Shown here in pieces: positions 20,628 to 31,822 of a stretch of 64,000 nt of DNA. The stretch is from Leptolyngbyaceae cyanobacterium clean351 (GTDB lineage: Bacteria > Cyanobacteriota > Cyanobacteriia > DAIDHW01). A program made the position numbers and the translations under genes. The notes under the pieces are model-generated. The model saw only the letters and a program-made list of their open reading frames with translations. It had not been told where the DNA came from and did not search any database. The DNA lies in contig DAIDHW010000006.1 in the NCBI GenBank assembly GCA_027451865.1, positions 1-64,000 of the forward strand, in the 5' to 3' direction. The stretch's first letter is position 1, and the number at the start of each line of letters is the position of its first letter.

Positions 20628-21511
20628 GTCAGTTACGCCGGGCCAGCGAACGGGGAGAATTCCTCATCACCGCCGAGGTAGCCCCCCCTAAGGGTACCGA
20701 CCCCACCCTGATGCTCGAGCGGGCCCGGGCCTTAAGGACTCGGGTGCACGCTATCAATCTCACCGACGGCAGCCGGGCGGTGCTGCGCATGGGGTCCCTA
20801 GCCGCCGCTGCCCTCCTGGTCAGCCAGGGCCTAGAGCCGGTTTGTCAGGTAGCTTGCCGTGACCGCAACCAGATTGCCCTCCAGGCAGACCTTCTAGGGG
20901 CCCAAGCCTTGGGAATCAGGAATATCTTGGCTCTGACCGGCGACCCCGTGCCCGCTGGGGACCAACCTCAGGCCCGGCCAGTATTTGACCTGGAGTCGGT
21001 GCGTCTGCTCCAGCTGATCCGCAACCTTAACCAAGGCCAAGATGCCTACCAACAAGCCCTACCGGAGGGGGGGACCCAGTTTTGGGCTGGGGCAGCCGTG
21101 GACCCGCAGCACCCTAGCTGGTCCGGGCTCCAGCGGCGCTTTGCCGCCAAGGTGGCAGCCGGGGCCGAATTTTTCCAAAGTCAACTGGTGTGCGATTTCG
21201 ACCGCCTAGCAAAGTTCATGGACCAAGTGGCTACCCCGGCCGGCAAACCGGTCCTGGCGGGGATTTTTCTGCTCAAGTCTGCCAAGAACGCCCAATTTAT
21301 TAACCGCTGCGTGCCGGGGGTGCAAATCTCACCGGAGATTATCGGCCGCCTAGATCGGGCTGCCCATCCCCTCCAAGAGGGGGTCGCCATTGCTGCCCAG
21401 CAGGTCCGGCTGGCCAAGGACCTCTGCCAGGGAGTCCACCTGATGGCGGTGAAGCGGGAGGACTTGATCCCACAGATCCTCGACCAGGCTGGGATCCCAC
21501 CCCTGCGCTAG
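20624..21511 (+). CDS. metF: Methylenetetrahydrofolate reductase
   Basis: TAEVAPPKGTDP, NILALTGDP, GAEFFQSQLVCDFDR. Confidence 0.87.
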   Translation: MSQLRRASERGEFLITAEVAPPKGTDPTLMLERARALRTRVHAINLTDGSRAVLRMGSLAAAALLVSQGLEPVCQVACRDRNQIALQADLLGAQALGIRNILALTGDPVPAGDQPQARPVFDLESVRLLQLIRNLNQGQDAYQQALPEGGTQFWAGAAVDPQHPSWSGLQRRFAAKVAAGAEFFQSQLVCDFDRLAKFMDQVATPAGKPVLAGIFLLKSAKNAQFINRCVPGVQISPEIIGRLDRAAHPLQEGVAIAAQQVRLAKDLCQGVHLMAVKREDLIPQILDQAGIPPLR

Positions 21512-21514
21512 GCT

Positions 21515-22645
21515 TTAAGCCACCGCAGGCATACCCAACTGCAGAATCCCCCGGTAGTAGTCCACTAGTTGGGCTGTTGCTGCCCCCCAGCCCCAGCGTT
21601 CTGCCTCCCGGCGGGCGTTCTCCCGCAGTAGTTCCCGGTCCGCCGGAGAAGCTAGGAGACGTTGGGTAGCCGCTACTGCTCCCTGGGGGTCAAGGGGGTC
21701 AAACAGATAACCATTCACCCCATCGGTAACGATGTCCGGTATCCCCCCGGAACGGGCCGCCACCACTGGACAACCAGCAGCCATGGCCTCAAGGAGCACC
21801 AAACCGAGGGTCTCGGTGCGCGAGGGAAAGACAAAGGCATCAGCGGAGGCAAAGGCACAGGCAAGCTTGGCCCCGGTTTGATAGCCCACAAAGTGTACTG
21901 GACTATCCTCGAAGTACTTCTCTAGGGCGGCGCGGTGGGGACCATCCCCCACCAGGGCTAGGCGTGCCCCGGGGATTCCCTCAAGCACCGGGCGGATCTG
22001 CTCAATCTGCTTTTCGGCGGACAGGCGACCGACGTACAGGAGAATGGGCGCATCCGGATGACCTTGACTGAGGAACTCGCGCATCTGTTGAGTGCGCAGG
22101 TGGGGCTGAAAGTGTTCCGTATCTACCCCCCGTTGCCACAGCTGCACCCGCTGGATTCCATGGGCGGTGAGCTCTTGGACCATGGCTGTCGAGGTGCACA
22201 GATTTAACCGAGCCTGGTTGTGGCCGGCCTTGAGCAACTCCCACAGCAGCCCCTCTAACATCCCCAAACCGTAGTGCTGCAGGTACTGGGGAAGGTGAGT
22301 GTGGTAGGAGGCGACTAGGGGTACCCCCAGGACCTTGGCGTAGTAGATGCCGGCTAGGCCCAAGACGGCCGGATTGAGCACGTGGACTAGGTCCGGCCGG
22401 AATTGTCCCAGAGTATCCCCAATTGCAGGTCTGGGGAGGGCTAACTTTAGTTCCGGGTAGAGAGGCAAGGGAAAGCCCTGGACCCCGTAGACCTGGGCAC
22501 CGCAGTACTCCCTCATCCCCCCCTCCGGGGCTACCACTAGCACCGTGTGGCCTTGTCGCTGCAGGTGGTCTACCGTCTGACAAAGCCGGGTGACGATGCC
22601 GTCCACCTTGGGCAGGAAAGTCTCAGTAAATAGGGCAATACGCAT
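21515..22645 (-). CDS. sqdX: Sulfoquinovosyl-diacylglycerol synthase glycosyltransferase
   Basis: MRIALFTETFLPKVDGIVTRL GT4 family; adjacent to sqdB. Confidence 0.92.
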   Translation of the reverse strand: MRIALFTETFLPKVDGIVTRLCQTVDHLQRQGHTVLVVAPEGGMREYCGAQVYGVQGFPLPLYPELKLALPRPAIGDTLGQFRPDLVHVLNPAVLGLAGIYYAKVLGVPLVASYHTHLPQYLQHYGLGMLEGLLWELLKAGHNQARLNLCTSTAMVQELTAHGIQRVQLWQRGVDTEHFQPHLRTQQMREFLSQGHPDAPILLYVGRLSAEKQIEQIRPVLEGIPGARLALVGDGPHRAALEKYFEDSPVHFVGYQTGAKLACAFASADAFVFPSRTETLGLVLLEAMAAGCPVVAARSGGIPDIVTDGVNGYLFDPLDPQGAVAATQRLLASPADRELLRENARREAERWGWGAATAQLVDYYRGILQLGMPAVA

Positions 22646-22660
22646 CGATTTAGGAGCTAA

Positions 22661-23875
<1,215 letters not shown>

Positions 23876-23922
23876 CTACCAGAAACCGCTCCCCTGAGGC
23901 TGAGGGTTTAACAATCATCACC

Positions 23923-24498
23923 CTAGCCCACCTCCGCGGCAAAGCTGGCGCGGCGGACAAACTTAAAGGGCCCCGCCAGGGCTCCCCACACGTGGGCGTC
24001 TGTTTGGGGGTCCCGGCCCCGGTCGTGGGTGACTAGGGTTTGGGAGTCAACCTCAAACTCACTGTCTAGGTAGGTCTGTTGTCCCTTGCGCACCACTATG
24101 CAGCCCTTGCCGGGTTCAACGGTTCCCTTGAAGCTGTGGCCGGTCCAGGACACTAGCATCTTACAACCCGGAAGCCGCTCCAGGTGCTCCCGGGTCAAAG
24201 CTTCTAGGCGCTTGGGGTCCCGGGCGGCACCGTAGAACTGAGCTTCAGTGCGCACCTGGTAGTTTTCAATTTCGATGCGCCCCTGGGGCTCCAGGATTTC
24301 TAAGACCCTGACCCGGTAGGGTTCCTGGATCTGGTAGTCATAGGCTTGCTCCACGTAGAGGGCAATTCCCCCCAAGATACCGGGGGGTAAAGGGCGCATG
24401 CAGACACGGATGTGGGCAAAAAAAGGTGGGTTAGCAATCGCTTGGTCTTGATTGCTAAAGTCAGCGGCCAGCCAGCGGGCCAGGGTGAGGACATCCAT
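23923..24498 (-). CDS. cpcT: CpcT/CpeT-family chromophore lyase
   Basis: MDVLTLARWLAADFSNQDQAIANPPFFAHIRVCMRPLP, GCKMLVSWTGHSFKGTVEPGKGC; start trimmed to internal Met. Confidence 0.88.
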   Translation of the reverse strand: MDVLTLARWLAADFSNQDQAIANPPFFAHIRVCMRPLPPGILGGIALYVEQAYDYQIQEPYRVRVLEILEPQGRIEIENYQVRTEAQFYGAARDPKRLEALTREHLERLPGCKMLVSWTGHSFKGTVEPGKGCIVVRKGQQTYLDSEFEVDSQTLVTHDRGRDPQTDAHVWGALAGPFKFVRRASFAAEVG

Positions 24499-24511
24499 AG
24501 GTAGGTAGGGC

Positions 24512-25084
24512 TCAAGTAGGTGGGGGGGCGTCGCGCAGCACCCCGGGAATCGCCGCCGCCACCCGAAGCGCCAAACGGTCCGGGGGTTCGTCACGAACAC
24601 AGACAATCCGTAGGTCAGCCTGGCTGTAGAGGGGTTGGCGTTGCTCTAGTAGGGCCGCGAGGGTGGCTGGTAAGTCCGTGGCTACTAGTAAAGGCCGATG
24701 CTGGCTGGTGTGCAGGCGCCGCTGCAGGAGCGGTAGGGAAACATCGAGCCAAATCACCAGACCCTGGTGGAGGTAGCTCCAGTTCTCAGGTCGCAGGACC
24801 ATCCCTCCCCCTGTCGCTACTACTATGCCCATATGGGCGGCAGCACTCGCCAAGACCTTGGTTTCGAGGTTACGAAAAGCCGCCTCTCCCTGGTGGGCAA
24901 AAACCTCACTGATGCTCTGGCCAGCCCATTGCTCCACCACTGCATCCGTGTCTAGGAATCCATACCCGAGCTCCCGAGCCAGGGCGCGGCCGACCGTAGA
25001 CTTGCCACAACCCATCATGCCCACCAGGTAGATATTCAGGCGCTGCAGGCGCTGGCGTAGGGAGGCTAAGGATGGGACTGACAA
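24512..25084 (-). CDS. aroK: Shikimate kinase
   Basis: YLVGMMGCGKSTVGRALARELGYGFLDTDAVVE, ATGGGMVLRPEN. Confidence 0.95.
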   Translation of the reverse strand: MSVPSLASLRQRLQRLNIYLVGMMGCGKSTVGRALARELGYGFLDTDAVVEQWAGQSISEVFAHQGEAAFRNLETKVLASAAAHMGIVVATGGGMVLRPENWSYLHQGLVIWLDVSLPLLQRRLHTSQHRPLLVATDLPATLAALLEQRQPLYSQADLRIVCVRDEPPDRLALRVAAAIPGVLRDAPPPT

Positions 25085-25204
25085 GGGGGGGAATTGGAAA
25101 AAGCAATTGCTATGATATTTTATAGGTATAAGACCCCAGTTTGGTCTAGGTGTCTTGCTTGGTTACCCCGGGTCTAAAACCTGCCCCCTGCCTAACGCCG
25201 CCGC

Positions 25205-25729
25205 ATGAGATCTAAACCCCGCCCCGCTTCGGCCCCGGCCACCCGCTCGTCGTCTCCCATTACCTACCTGTCCCTAGCGATCATGGGCTGTGTGTTTATC
25301 GCCGGGATTGCCTTGGGAGTGGGTCTAACTAGCGTGGCCTCCTCGAGCTCGGAAAACGTAGCTAGCCGGGATACCATCGACCGGGCAGCCCCGAGCGCGG
25401 ATGTGTGCCTACAGTACGGGGCCAGTGCCGTCACTATGGACACACGCATATTCCTGACCCTCAACCCCTTCAATGTCTACGTCTCTCAACCCAAAATGCA
25501 GCCGGGTTGTGTCCTGCGCACCAATAACTGGGACATCCTGGAGGAGCGTAAACTGGTCACCCACGACCAGGAACAGGAGTGTAAGAACCGCATGAATACC
25601 TTCGCCTTCACCGGTGACCTTGGGGATAACCCCCAACTGAACTGTGTTTACCAAAACGACGAGGCAGAAAATCTCTTCCTCAACAAGCCCGGCTTCGGAC
25701 CACCCCCCACGGGCTCGGAAACCTTCTAA
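25205..25729 (+). CDS. DUF3172-family cyanobacterial protein
   Basis: N-terminal TM plus SADVCLQYGASAVTMDTRIFLTLNPFNVYVSQPKMQPGCVLR. Confidence 0.75.
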   Translation: MRSKPRPASAPATRSSSPITYLSLAIMGCVFIAGIALGVGLTSVASSSSENVASRDTIDRAAPSADVCLQYGASAVTMDTRIFLTLNPFNVYVSQPKMQPGCVLRTNNWDILEERKLVTHDQEQECKNRMNTFAFTGDLGDNPQLNCVYQNDEAENLFLNKPGFGPPPTGSETF

Positions 25730-25765
25730 GGAAAGTTAGGGGAAGAGTTAAGGCCGAGAAGCTAA

Positions 25766-25788
25766 CCTGGCATTGGTTCTATGCCAGG
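25766..25788. promoter_or_regulatory. Palindrome upstream of CO2-uptake operon
   Basis: CCTGGCAT-tggttct-ATGCCAGG perfect inverted repeat. Confidence 0.5.
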
Positions 25789-25830
25789 AATAGATATCCT
25801 TTGGGGATCAGGGGGGACAACGGCTATGTA

Positions 25831-25849
25831 AAATTCTATTAAAGAATTT
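25831..25849. promoter_or_regulatory. AT-rich palindrome upstream of ndhF3-like gene
   Basis: AAATTCT-attaa-AGAATTT immediately 5' of the operon. Confidence 0.45.
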
Positions 25850-25866
25850 AATGCCGTCAACCGCCC

Positions 25867-27729
25867 ATGGACCAACTGCTGATCCAAACCGCTTGGTTAA
25901 TTCCCCTGTACGCCCTAGCGGGGGCACTCCTGTCCGTAATCTGGTTTCCTTCCATTACCCGGCGCACCGGGCCGCGCCCCTCAGGGTACCTCAATACCCT
26001 GATGACCCTGGTGGCCCTGGTCCATAGTCTTTTGATCCTGCCCTCGGTCTGGCAGCAACCCCAGTTTTTTGATTACCCCTGGCTGGAGGTAGCGGGGCTG
26101 CGCTTGGCCTTGCCCTTGGAGGTTTCGACGGTCACCGTCAGCGCCCTGGTACTCATCAACGGCCTCAACCTGCTCGCCCAGGTTTTTGCCATGGGTTACC
26201 TGGAATTGGACTGGGGCTGGGCTCGCTTTTTTTCAGTTATGGCCCTGTTTGAGGCCGGCATGTCCGCCCTAGTCCTGTGCGACTCTCTGTTTTTCAGTTA
26301 TATGGTCCTGGAGATCCTCACTCTGGGGACCTACCTGCTGATCGGGTTCTGGTTTAATCAGTCCCTGGTGGTCACCGGGGCCCGGGACGCCTTTTTAACC
26401 AAACGGGTGGGGGACTTGTTCTTGCTGATGGGGGTAGTGGCCCTGCTGCCCCTGGCCGGGACCTGGAACTTTCACGAGCTGGCTACTTGGGCCGCCGGGG
26501 CCCGGGTGGACCCGACCGTGATCACCCTGGTAGGCCTGGCTTTGCTCGCGGGTCCCCTAGGCAAGTGCGCTCAGTTCCCCCTCCACCTGTGGTTGGATGA
26601 GGCGATGGAGGGCCCGATTCCGGCCTCGATCCTGCGCAACTCGGTGGTGGTGACTACTGGTACTTGGGTGCTGGTGAAGATGGCACCGGTGTTGGCCCTG
26701 TCACCGGTGGTGCAGACAGCTACGGTCGCCGTAGGAGCAGCCACCGCCCTGGGAGCTACTCTCATTGCCATTGCTCAGATCGACGCCAAACGGGTCCTTT
26801 CCTACTCCGTGAGCGCTTTTATGGGCTTGACCCTAGTGGCGGTGGGCACAGGCCACCCCCAGACGGCGCTGCTAATCGTCCTCACCTACGCCCTAGGTAT
26901 GGCCTTGCTAGTGATGGCAGTGGGAGCGGTGATCTGGAACAGCATCACCCAGGACGTGACTAAGCTCGGGGGCTTGTGGTCCCGCCGGCCGGTGAGCGGC
27001 TTGGCCTTTGTAGTCGGCGCCTTAGGTCTGGTGGCCCTGCCTCCCCTAGGGGGCTTTTGGTCCCTAGGGGAACTGGTGCAGAGCCTGTGGTCTAGTGACC
27101 CCCTCGTGGCCGCCCTGGTGGTGCTAGTCAACGGCCTCACTGCCTTTAGCCTCACCCGAGCCTTTAGTTTGATCTTCCTCGGTCACCCCCAGCAGATGAC
27201 CGAGCGCTCCCCCGAAGTTCACTGGCCCATGGCCGTGCCGATGCTGGTCGGCCTCGGTCTAGTCCTGCACCTGCCCCTGGTGCTCCAGGCGGCGGGATGG
27301 TTGCCCGCGACCCTCTCCCTCACCCCCGCCTTGGCCCTCACCGGGGCTACTGGTATCGGAATCGCCGCCGGGGCCTGGGTATTCGCTCGACCGGGGGCGG
27401 CCCTGCCGGTGCGCCTAGGAGCCGTGCAGGCCTTCTTTGCCTACGACCTGTATTCGGTGAAGCTCTACCGGCTCACCGTGGTGGCGGTGGTGGGGATTAT
27501 TTCCCGGGTGGTGGACTGGTTAGACCGGAACCTAGTAGACGCCCTGGTCAATGCCCTGGGGTTATTTTCCATCATCAGTGGTCAGGGGCTGCGGTACACC
27601 ACCAATGGCCGCTTAGGGTTCTACGTCCTCACCATCATGGGCGGCTTAATTCTCCTCGGTCTCTACTTAACTTGGCCCCTATCGGGGTCCCTATGGGCTA
27701 TGGCCCCCTGGTCTCCCGTCCCGGCTTAA
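25867..27729 (+). CDS. ndhF3: NDH-1 subunit NdhF (CO2-uptake type)
   Basis: 620 aa complex I subunit 5-like protein; followed by ndhD and cup genes. Confidence 0.88.
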   Translation: MDQLLIQTAWLIPLYALAGALLSVIWFPSITRRTGPRPSGYLNTLMTLVALVHSLLILPSVWQQPQFFDYPWLEVAGLRLALPLEVSTVTVSALVLINGLNLLAQVFAMGYLELDWGWARFFSVMALFEAGMSALVLCDSLFFSYMVLEILTLGTYLLIGFWFNQSLVVTGARDAFLTKRVGDLFLLMGVVALLPLAGTWNFHELATWAAGARVDPTVITLVGLALLAGPLGKCAQFPLHLWLDEAMEGPIPASILRNSVVVTTGTWVLVKMAPVLALSPVVQTATVAVGAATALGATLIAIAQIDAKRVLSYSVSAFMGLTLVAVGTGHPQTALLIVLTYALGMALLVMAVGAVIWNSITQDVTKLGGLWSRRPVSGLAFVVGALGLVALPPLGGFWSLGELVQSLWSSDPLVAALVVLVNGLTAFSLTRAFSLIFLGHPQQMTERSPEVHWPMAVPMLVGLGLVLHLPLVLQAAGWLPATLSLTPALALTGATGIGIAAGAWVFARPGAALPVRLGAVQAFFAYDLYSVKLYRLTVVAVVGIISRVVDWLDRNLVDALVNALGLFSIISGQGLRYTTNGRLGFYVLTIMGGLILLGLYLTWPLSGSLWAMAPWSPVPA

Positions 27730-27750
27730 CACTACCTACCCCTTTTCCCC

Positions 27751-29196
27751 ATGCTTACTCTTTTGATCCTCATTCCCCTAGCCGGGTCCCTGGTAGCGGC
27801 CTGGCTCCCCCGCGCCTGGGCAGTGGGTTTTGCCCTGGCCACCTGGTTTGAGAGCCTGTGGGTGCTGCAGCAATTTGACCTACACACCCCGGGACTACAG
27901 CTGCTTGAGTACCAACCCTGGCTACCCCAGCTGGGGCTCAACTACAGCCTGGGGGTAGATGGCCTATCCCTCCCCCTGGTCCTGCTGACGAGCACTATTA
28001 CCCTGCTTGTCCTGTGGGGGGCCCCCTTAAGTATCCCTCCAGAGCGCCGGCAGTTATTCAATAGCCTGGTGCTCCTCGCCACCAGCGGGGTGATGGCCTC
28101 CCTCGTGGCCCAAAATCTGCTGATGTTTCTGTTGTTCTACGAGCTAGAACTAATCCCCTTTTACCTGCTGATCGCCGTCTGGGGGGGTCAGCGCCGGGAG
28201 TACGCCGCCATGAAGTTCCTCATCTACACGGCGGTATCCGGGATTCTCATCCTGGGGGGCTTTTTGGCCCTAGGGGGGCTGAGCGGCTCGTTGAACTTTG
28301 ACTACGCCCAGATCCACCCAGAGCACCTTTCCCAACGGACCCAATTGCTGATCCTCACCCTGCTCCTGGTGGGGTTTGCCATCAAGATACCCCTGGTGCC
28401 CTTCCACACTTGGCTACCGGATGCTTATGTGGAGGCCCCGGCCCCGGTGGCCATTCTGCTAGGGGGGGTGCTGGCTAAGCTCGGCACCTACGGCCTGGTA
28501 CGCTTCGGCCTGGGGTTGTTCCCGGACACCTGGCACCTGATATCCCCGGGTCTGGCAGCGGTAGCCAGTCTGACGATCATCTTCGGGGCCCTAGCTGCCA
28601 TTGCCCAGAAGGACATTAAACGGATGGTAGCCTACAGCTCCGTCGGCCACATGGGCTACGTCCTGTTAGGGGTAGCGGCCTCTACCCCCCTAGCCCTAGT
28701 GGGGGCGGTGGCCCAGATGGTCAGCCACGGCCTAGTGTTAGCCTTCCTGTTCTACCTAGTGGGGGTGATTGAAGTTAAGGTAGGGACCCGGGAGCTAGAC
28801 GTGCTCAACGGCCTGCTTAATCCCCTGCGGGGTCTGCCCCTCACCAGTGCGATGCTGATCGCCGGAGGGATGGCCAGCGCCGGGATCCCTGGTCTGGTGG
28901 GGTTTATACCGGAATTTCTGATCTTCCAGGGGAGCTTTAGCGCCTTCCCCATCCCCACCCTCCTCGCCGTCCTTGGGACCGGTTTAACGGCAGTTTACTT
29001 TGTGATTCTGCTCAACCGCACCTGCTTTGGCAAACTCGATAACCACACCTCCTACTACCCGGCGGTTACCTGGCAAGAGCACGCCCCGGCCCTGGTTTTG
29101 ACGGGTTTAATTCTCTGGTTTGGCATCCAGCCTAGCTGGCTGGTGAGCTGGAGTGAGTCTACAACTGCTGCCCTCATTGCTGCCATCAACCTATGA
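27751..29196 (+). CDS. ndhD3: NDH-1 subunit NdhD (CO2-uptake type)
   Basis: 481 aa complex I subunit 4-like; FYELELIPFYLLIAVWGG, AIAQKDIKRMVAYSSVGHMGYVLLG. Confidence 0.9.
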   Translation: MLTLLILIPLAGSLVAAWLPRAWAVGFALATWFESLWVLQQFDLHTPGLQLLEYQPWLPQLGLNYSLGVDGLSLPLVLLTSTITLLVLWGAPLSIPPERRQLFNSLVLLATSGVMASLVAQNLLMFLLFYELELIPFYLLIAVWGGQRREYAAMKFLIYTAVSGILILGGFLALGGLSGSLNFDYAQIHPEHLSQRTQLLILTLLLVGFAIKIPLVPFHTWLPDAYVEAPAPVAILLGGVLAKLGTYGLVRFGLGLFPDTWHLISPGLAAVASLTIIFGALAAIAQKDIKRMVAYSSVGHMGYVLLGVAASTPLALVGAVAQMVSHGLVLAFLFYLVGVIEVKVGTRELDVLNGLLNPLRGLPLTSAMLIAGGMASAGIPGLVGFIPEFLIFQGSFSAFPIPTLLAVLGTGLTAVYFVILLNRTCFGKLDNHTSYYPAVTWQEHAPALVLTGLILWFGIQPSWLVSWSESTTAALIAAINL

Positions 29197-30500
29197 ACAC
29201 CACTACTCTTTTGTCCCCCTCTCGCCACCGGTTTGCCGAAGTGGTCCACCGTCTAGAAGCGGGCGGCGCCATGCTCCCGGACAGCCCCGAAAACCTGATG
29301 CAGGTGGTGGGGATCTGGAAGGCCTACGCCGTACCCATGGACTTCTACTGGCGGGACTTGCTGTACATTGCTGAGCGGGTATTCCTGGACCCCTTACCCT
29401 TCTTTAAGTACTTCCTGCCCCAGGAGTACCTGGATCTACCCAACCACTACGCCGGGGACACGGCGGACCTGCGGGTGTGGCGCGGCCCGGCTACGGCCCA
29501 CCCGGAGCTGTTGGAATTTATGCGCCGGGGAGAGACAACGGCCATGCCCCGGATCTTCCACCACTGGTGGCACGACCGGATCAACATGGAGTTTGCTGAA
29601 GAGTGTATGCGGGCGATGCTCTGGCACCGGGGGTTAAATGCCCCCTTAAATAAGTTTGACCTTTACCTTGATTCCCCCGAGTACAAGGCCAACGCCGACC
29701 GGGCGATCCGGGCCTACTTCCGGGGTAACCCCCTGATGAGTAGCCTTTATCGGGCCTTCCCGGATCTATTCCTGGAGCAGTGCCGCCAAGCCTCCTACTA
29801 CAGCAACCTAGGTCTGTTCTGGGAAATTATGGCGCCGGTGTTCTTTGAGATCTCTGACCTCTACGATGAGGGGAAAATCACCACCATCCCCGAGGCAATG
29901 AACTTCGTCTACAACGGGATTTTTGCCGTGGCCAGCCGGCCCATCTACCACCACGTGTACATCAAGGGAGAGTGCTACGAAATTATCCCCAAGTCCTGCG
30001 GCTTCAACTGGCTCCACGACGCGGCCTTACCCTACGTGGAGGCGGTGTTTTACCGGACTTCCCCCTTCCGGGGTACCAAGTCCTACAATGCCCAGGCGGG
30101 GGAGGTGCCTGGAGACCAAAAGGACTTCCACTACGGGGTCCTCTACGCCGACAAGTTCCCGGTAGGTACCGCCGGCATCCCCCCTACCCTGCTGATGCAG
30201 GACATGTATCACTTCCTCCCCCCCTACCTGCGCCAGTTCTACCTCGGTCGTTGCCGGGGAGAGGGGGATATCCTCAACCAGCTGGCGATCAGTTTCCAGC
30301 GCTCCATGTACACGGTCACCTCAGCAGTGATCCAAGCTCTGCGCCAGGTGCTCTACTATCCCCTCGATGATCCGGACCCGGCCCACCTGAAAGCTAACCG
30401 GGCCTTTTTTGAGTCCCAGCTAGACCGGTTTTGCCGTCCGGAATACGGGATGGATAAGGCAGCACGGCTAGCAGAGATTCAGACGGCGGCCTATCGGTAG
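29193..30500 (+). CDS. cupA: CO2 hydration protein (CupA/ChpY or CupB/ChpX family)
   Basis: 435 aa; IWKAYAVPMDFYWRDLLYIAERVFL, NLGLFWEIMAPVFFEISDLYDEGKI; 4-bp overlap with ndhD. Confidence 0.88.
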   Translation: MNTTTLLSPSRHRFAEVVHRLEAGGAMLPDSPENLMQVVGIWKAYAVPMDFYWRDLLYIAERVFLDPLPFFKYFLPQEYLDLPNHYAGDTADLRVWRGPATAHPELLEFMRRGETTAMPRIFHHWWHDRINMEFAEECMRAMLWHRGLNAPLNKFDLYLDSPEYKANADRAIRAYFRGNPLMSSLYRAFPDLFLEQCRQASYYSNLGLFWEIMAPVFFEISDLYDEGKITTIPEAMNFVYNGIFAVASRPIYHHVYIKGECYEIIPKSCGFNWLHDAALPYVEAVFYRTSPFRGTKSYNAQAGEVPGDQKDFHYGVLYADKFPVGTAGIPPTLLMQDMYHFLPPYLRQFYLGRCRGEGDILNQLAISFQRSMYTVTSAVIQALRQVLYYPLDDPDPAHLKANRAFFESQLDRFCRPEYGMDKAARLAEIQTAAYR

Positions 30501-30506
30501 AAGAGC

Positions 30507-30532
30507 TTGGGGGGGGTGAGCCCCCCCGGGCT
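30507..30532 (+). terminator. GC-rich hairpin after cup gene
   Basis: cttGGGGGGGgtgaGCCCCCCCgggcttgg stem-loop after the operon. Confidence 0.5.
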
Positions 30533-30664
30533 TGGTAAGGATTATTTGTGTAGCCAAGTTTAATATGAAACCTCAGAATTAGTAGCTACCTAGTTGGGTT
30601 TTACCTGACCAGGTAACAAGTCTGATAAGCCTCAGCCCCAGCGGCACGCCGAGAGGAAACCATT

Positions 30665-31432
30665 ATGTATAAGCTCCAGCGTTCCCCTCTAATCGCCGTA
30701 CTTGCCAAGGTCCAATTTGCCCCGGTGCTGCAAATTAAGGAAACAGTCCCAGCAATCCAGGAAGAGGTCCGCAAAAAGGGCTTTCCTCTCTTTGATGAGG
30801 AATATATCCATAATCTATCTTTGCCGGTGGCTCCAGGTGTGCGCTGGGTATTTCGCTCTCCTGACAGGCGGGAGGGCTTTGTTCTTACCCCTGAGTTTGT
30901 GGTTTTAGCAACTAATAAATACGATACATTTGCCAATTTTGAGGAAGCTTTTTTACTCATCCTTCAAATCCTCAAAGACAAAGTCCAACCACAATTAGCC
31001 CTACGGCTTGAACTGCGGTATGTAGATCTAGTAAGGGAATTAGACTCTCTGCCTGCTTGCCAGTTTGTCAAGGAACAGTTTAGAGGCCCCTCAGGAACGA
31101 TTTTTGACGGTCCTGAAACCGTGACTCACTACTCTCTAACCCAGATTCCTGCCTCAATAGGGTTACTGAACCTGAAGGTCAGTCATCACCATGATGGTAC
31201 CTATCTACCCCCGGATCTCCAAGCTGATCACGGTCTCCAGATCGACAGACCAAATCTTACTAACCAGGAAGAAGTCACAATCCTTGATATTGACCACGTC
31301 AGCGAGTTAAATCCGCCTTCACCATTTGATCCAGATGATCTAATTAATGTTTTCGATCAGCTTCATATCTCTACGGATAAGGCTTTTCAGGCAATAGTAA
31401 CTAATGAAGCACTCACATTATGTAGGAAATAG
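30665..31432 (+). CDS. TIGR04255-family-like protein
   Basis: 255 aa; N-terminal LQRSPLIAVLAKVQFAPVLQIKETVPAIQEEVRKKGFPLF resembles this family; first gene of a tight operon. Confidence 0.65.
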   Translation: MYKLQRSPLIAVLAKVQFAPVLQIKETVPAIQEEVRKKGFPLFDEEYIHNLSLPVAPGVRWVFRSPDRREGFVLTPEFVVLATNKYDTFANFEEAFLLILQILKDKVQPQLALRLELRYVDLVRELDSLPACQFVKEQFRGPSGTIFDGPETVTHYSLTQIPASIGLLNLKVSHHHDGTYLPPDLQADHGLQIDRPNLTNQEEVTILDIDHVSELNPPSPFDPDDLINVFDQLHISTDKAFQAIVTNEALTLCRK

Positions 31433-31435
31433 CCC

Positions 31436-31822
31436 ATGGCACCACTGACAGCTACCCCTGCCATACAGAACTCTTTTACTTTAATGGTTGTCTCCCCTAC
31501 CAGTTCTTCAACTAGTTATTCTCTTTCTTCTCTCCAACAAGTCCCCCAGTTTCCCGTCGACAGCTCCAAAGCTACTGCCTGGTTTCCGTCGCCAGTAGAA
31601 AAATGGGTAACTGATGCTGCCTTTGAGAACCCCCTTAATCAAGAAGTAATCAACGGACTACTTGAACGCCGATTACCCTCCTCTGTCATTGCTGGCAAGG
31701 GTAAAACCCTGGGTGACATTGTTAGCCCAATGATTGATGAGCAGGATTGGGAATGCCTGATTGCCACATTAGGGGGCTCCCAACCGGATTTGCAACCAAT
31801 TCCTCGTTGTCAGACTCTGTGA
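31436..31822 (+). CDS. Hypothetical protein, candidate partner of downstream PIN protein
   Basis: 128 aa; 3 nt after upstream gene; TGA overlaps GTG start of PIN ORF. Confidence 0.65.
   Translation: MAPLTATPAIQNSFTLMVVSPTSSSTSYSLSSLQQVPQFPVDSSKATAWFPSPVEKWVTDAAFENPLNQEVINGLLERRLPSSVIAGKGKTLGDIVSPMIDEQDWECLIATLGGSQPDLQPIPRCQTL

Noticed and set aside
27297-27851. 184-aa plus-strand ORF overlapping the ndhF/ndhD junction
   Set aside because: Alternative-frame reading of two well-supported genes with low-complexity Gly/Pro/Arg composition
29972-30370. 132-aa ORF inside the cup gene
   Set aside because: Shadow frame of a conserved CO2 hydration protein
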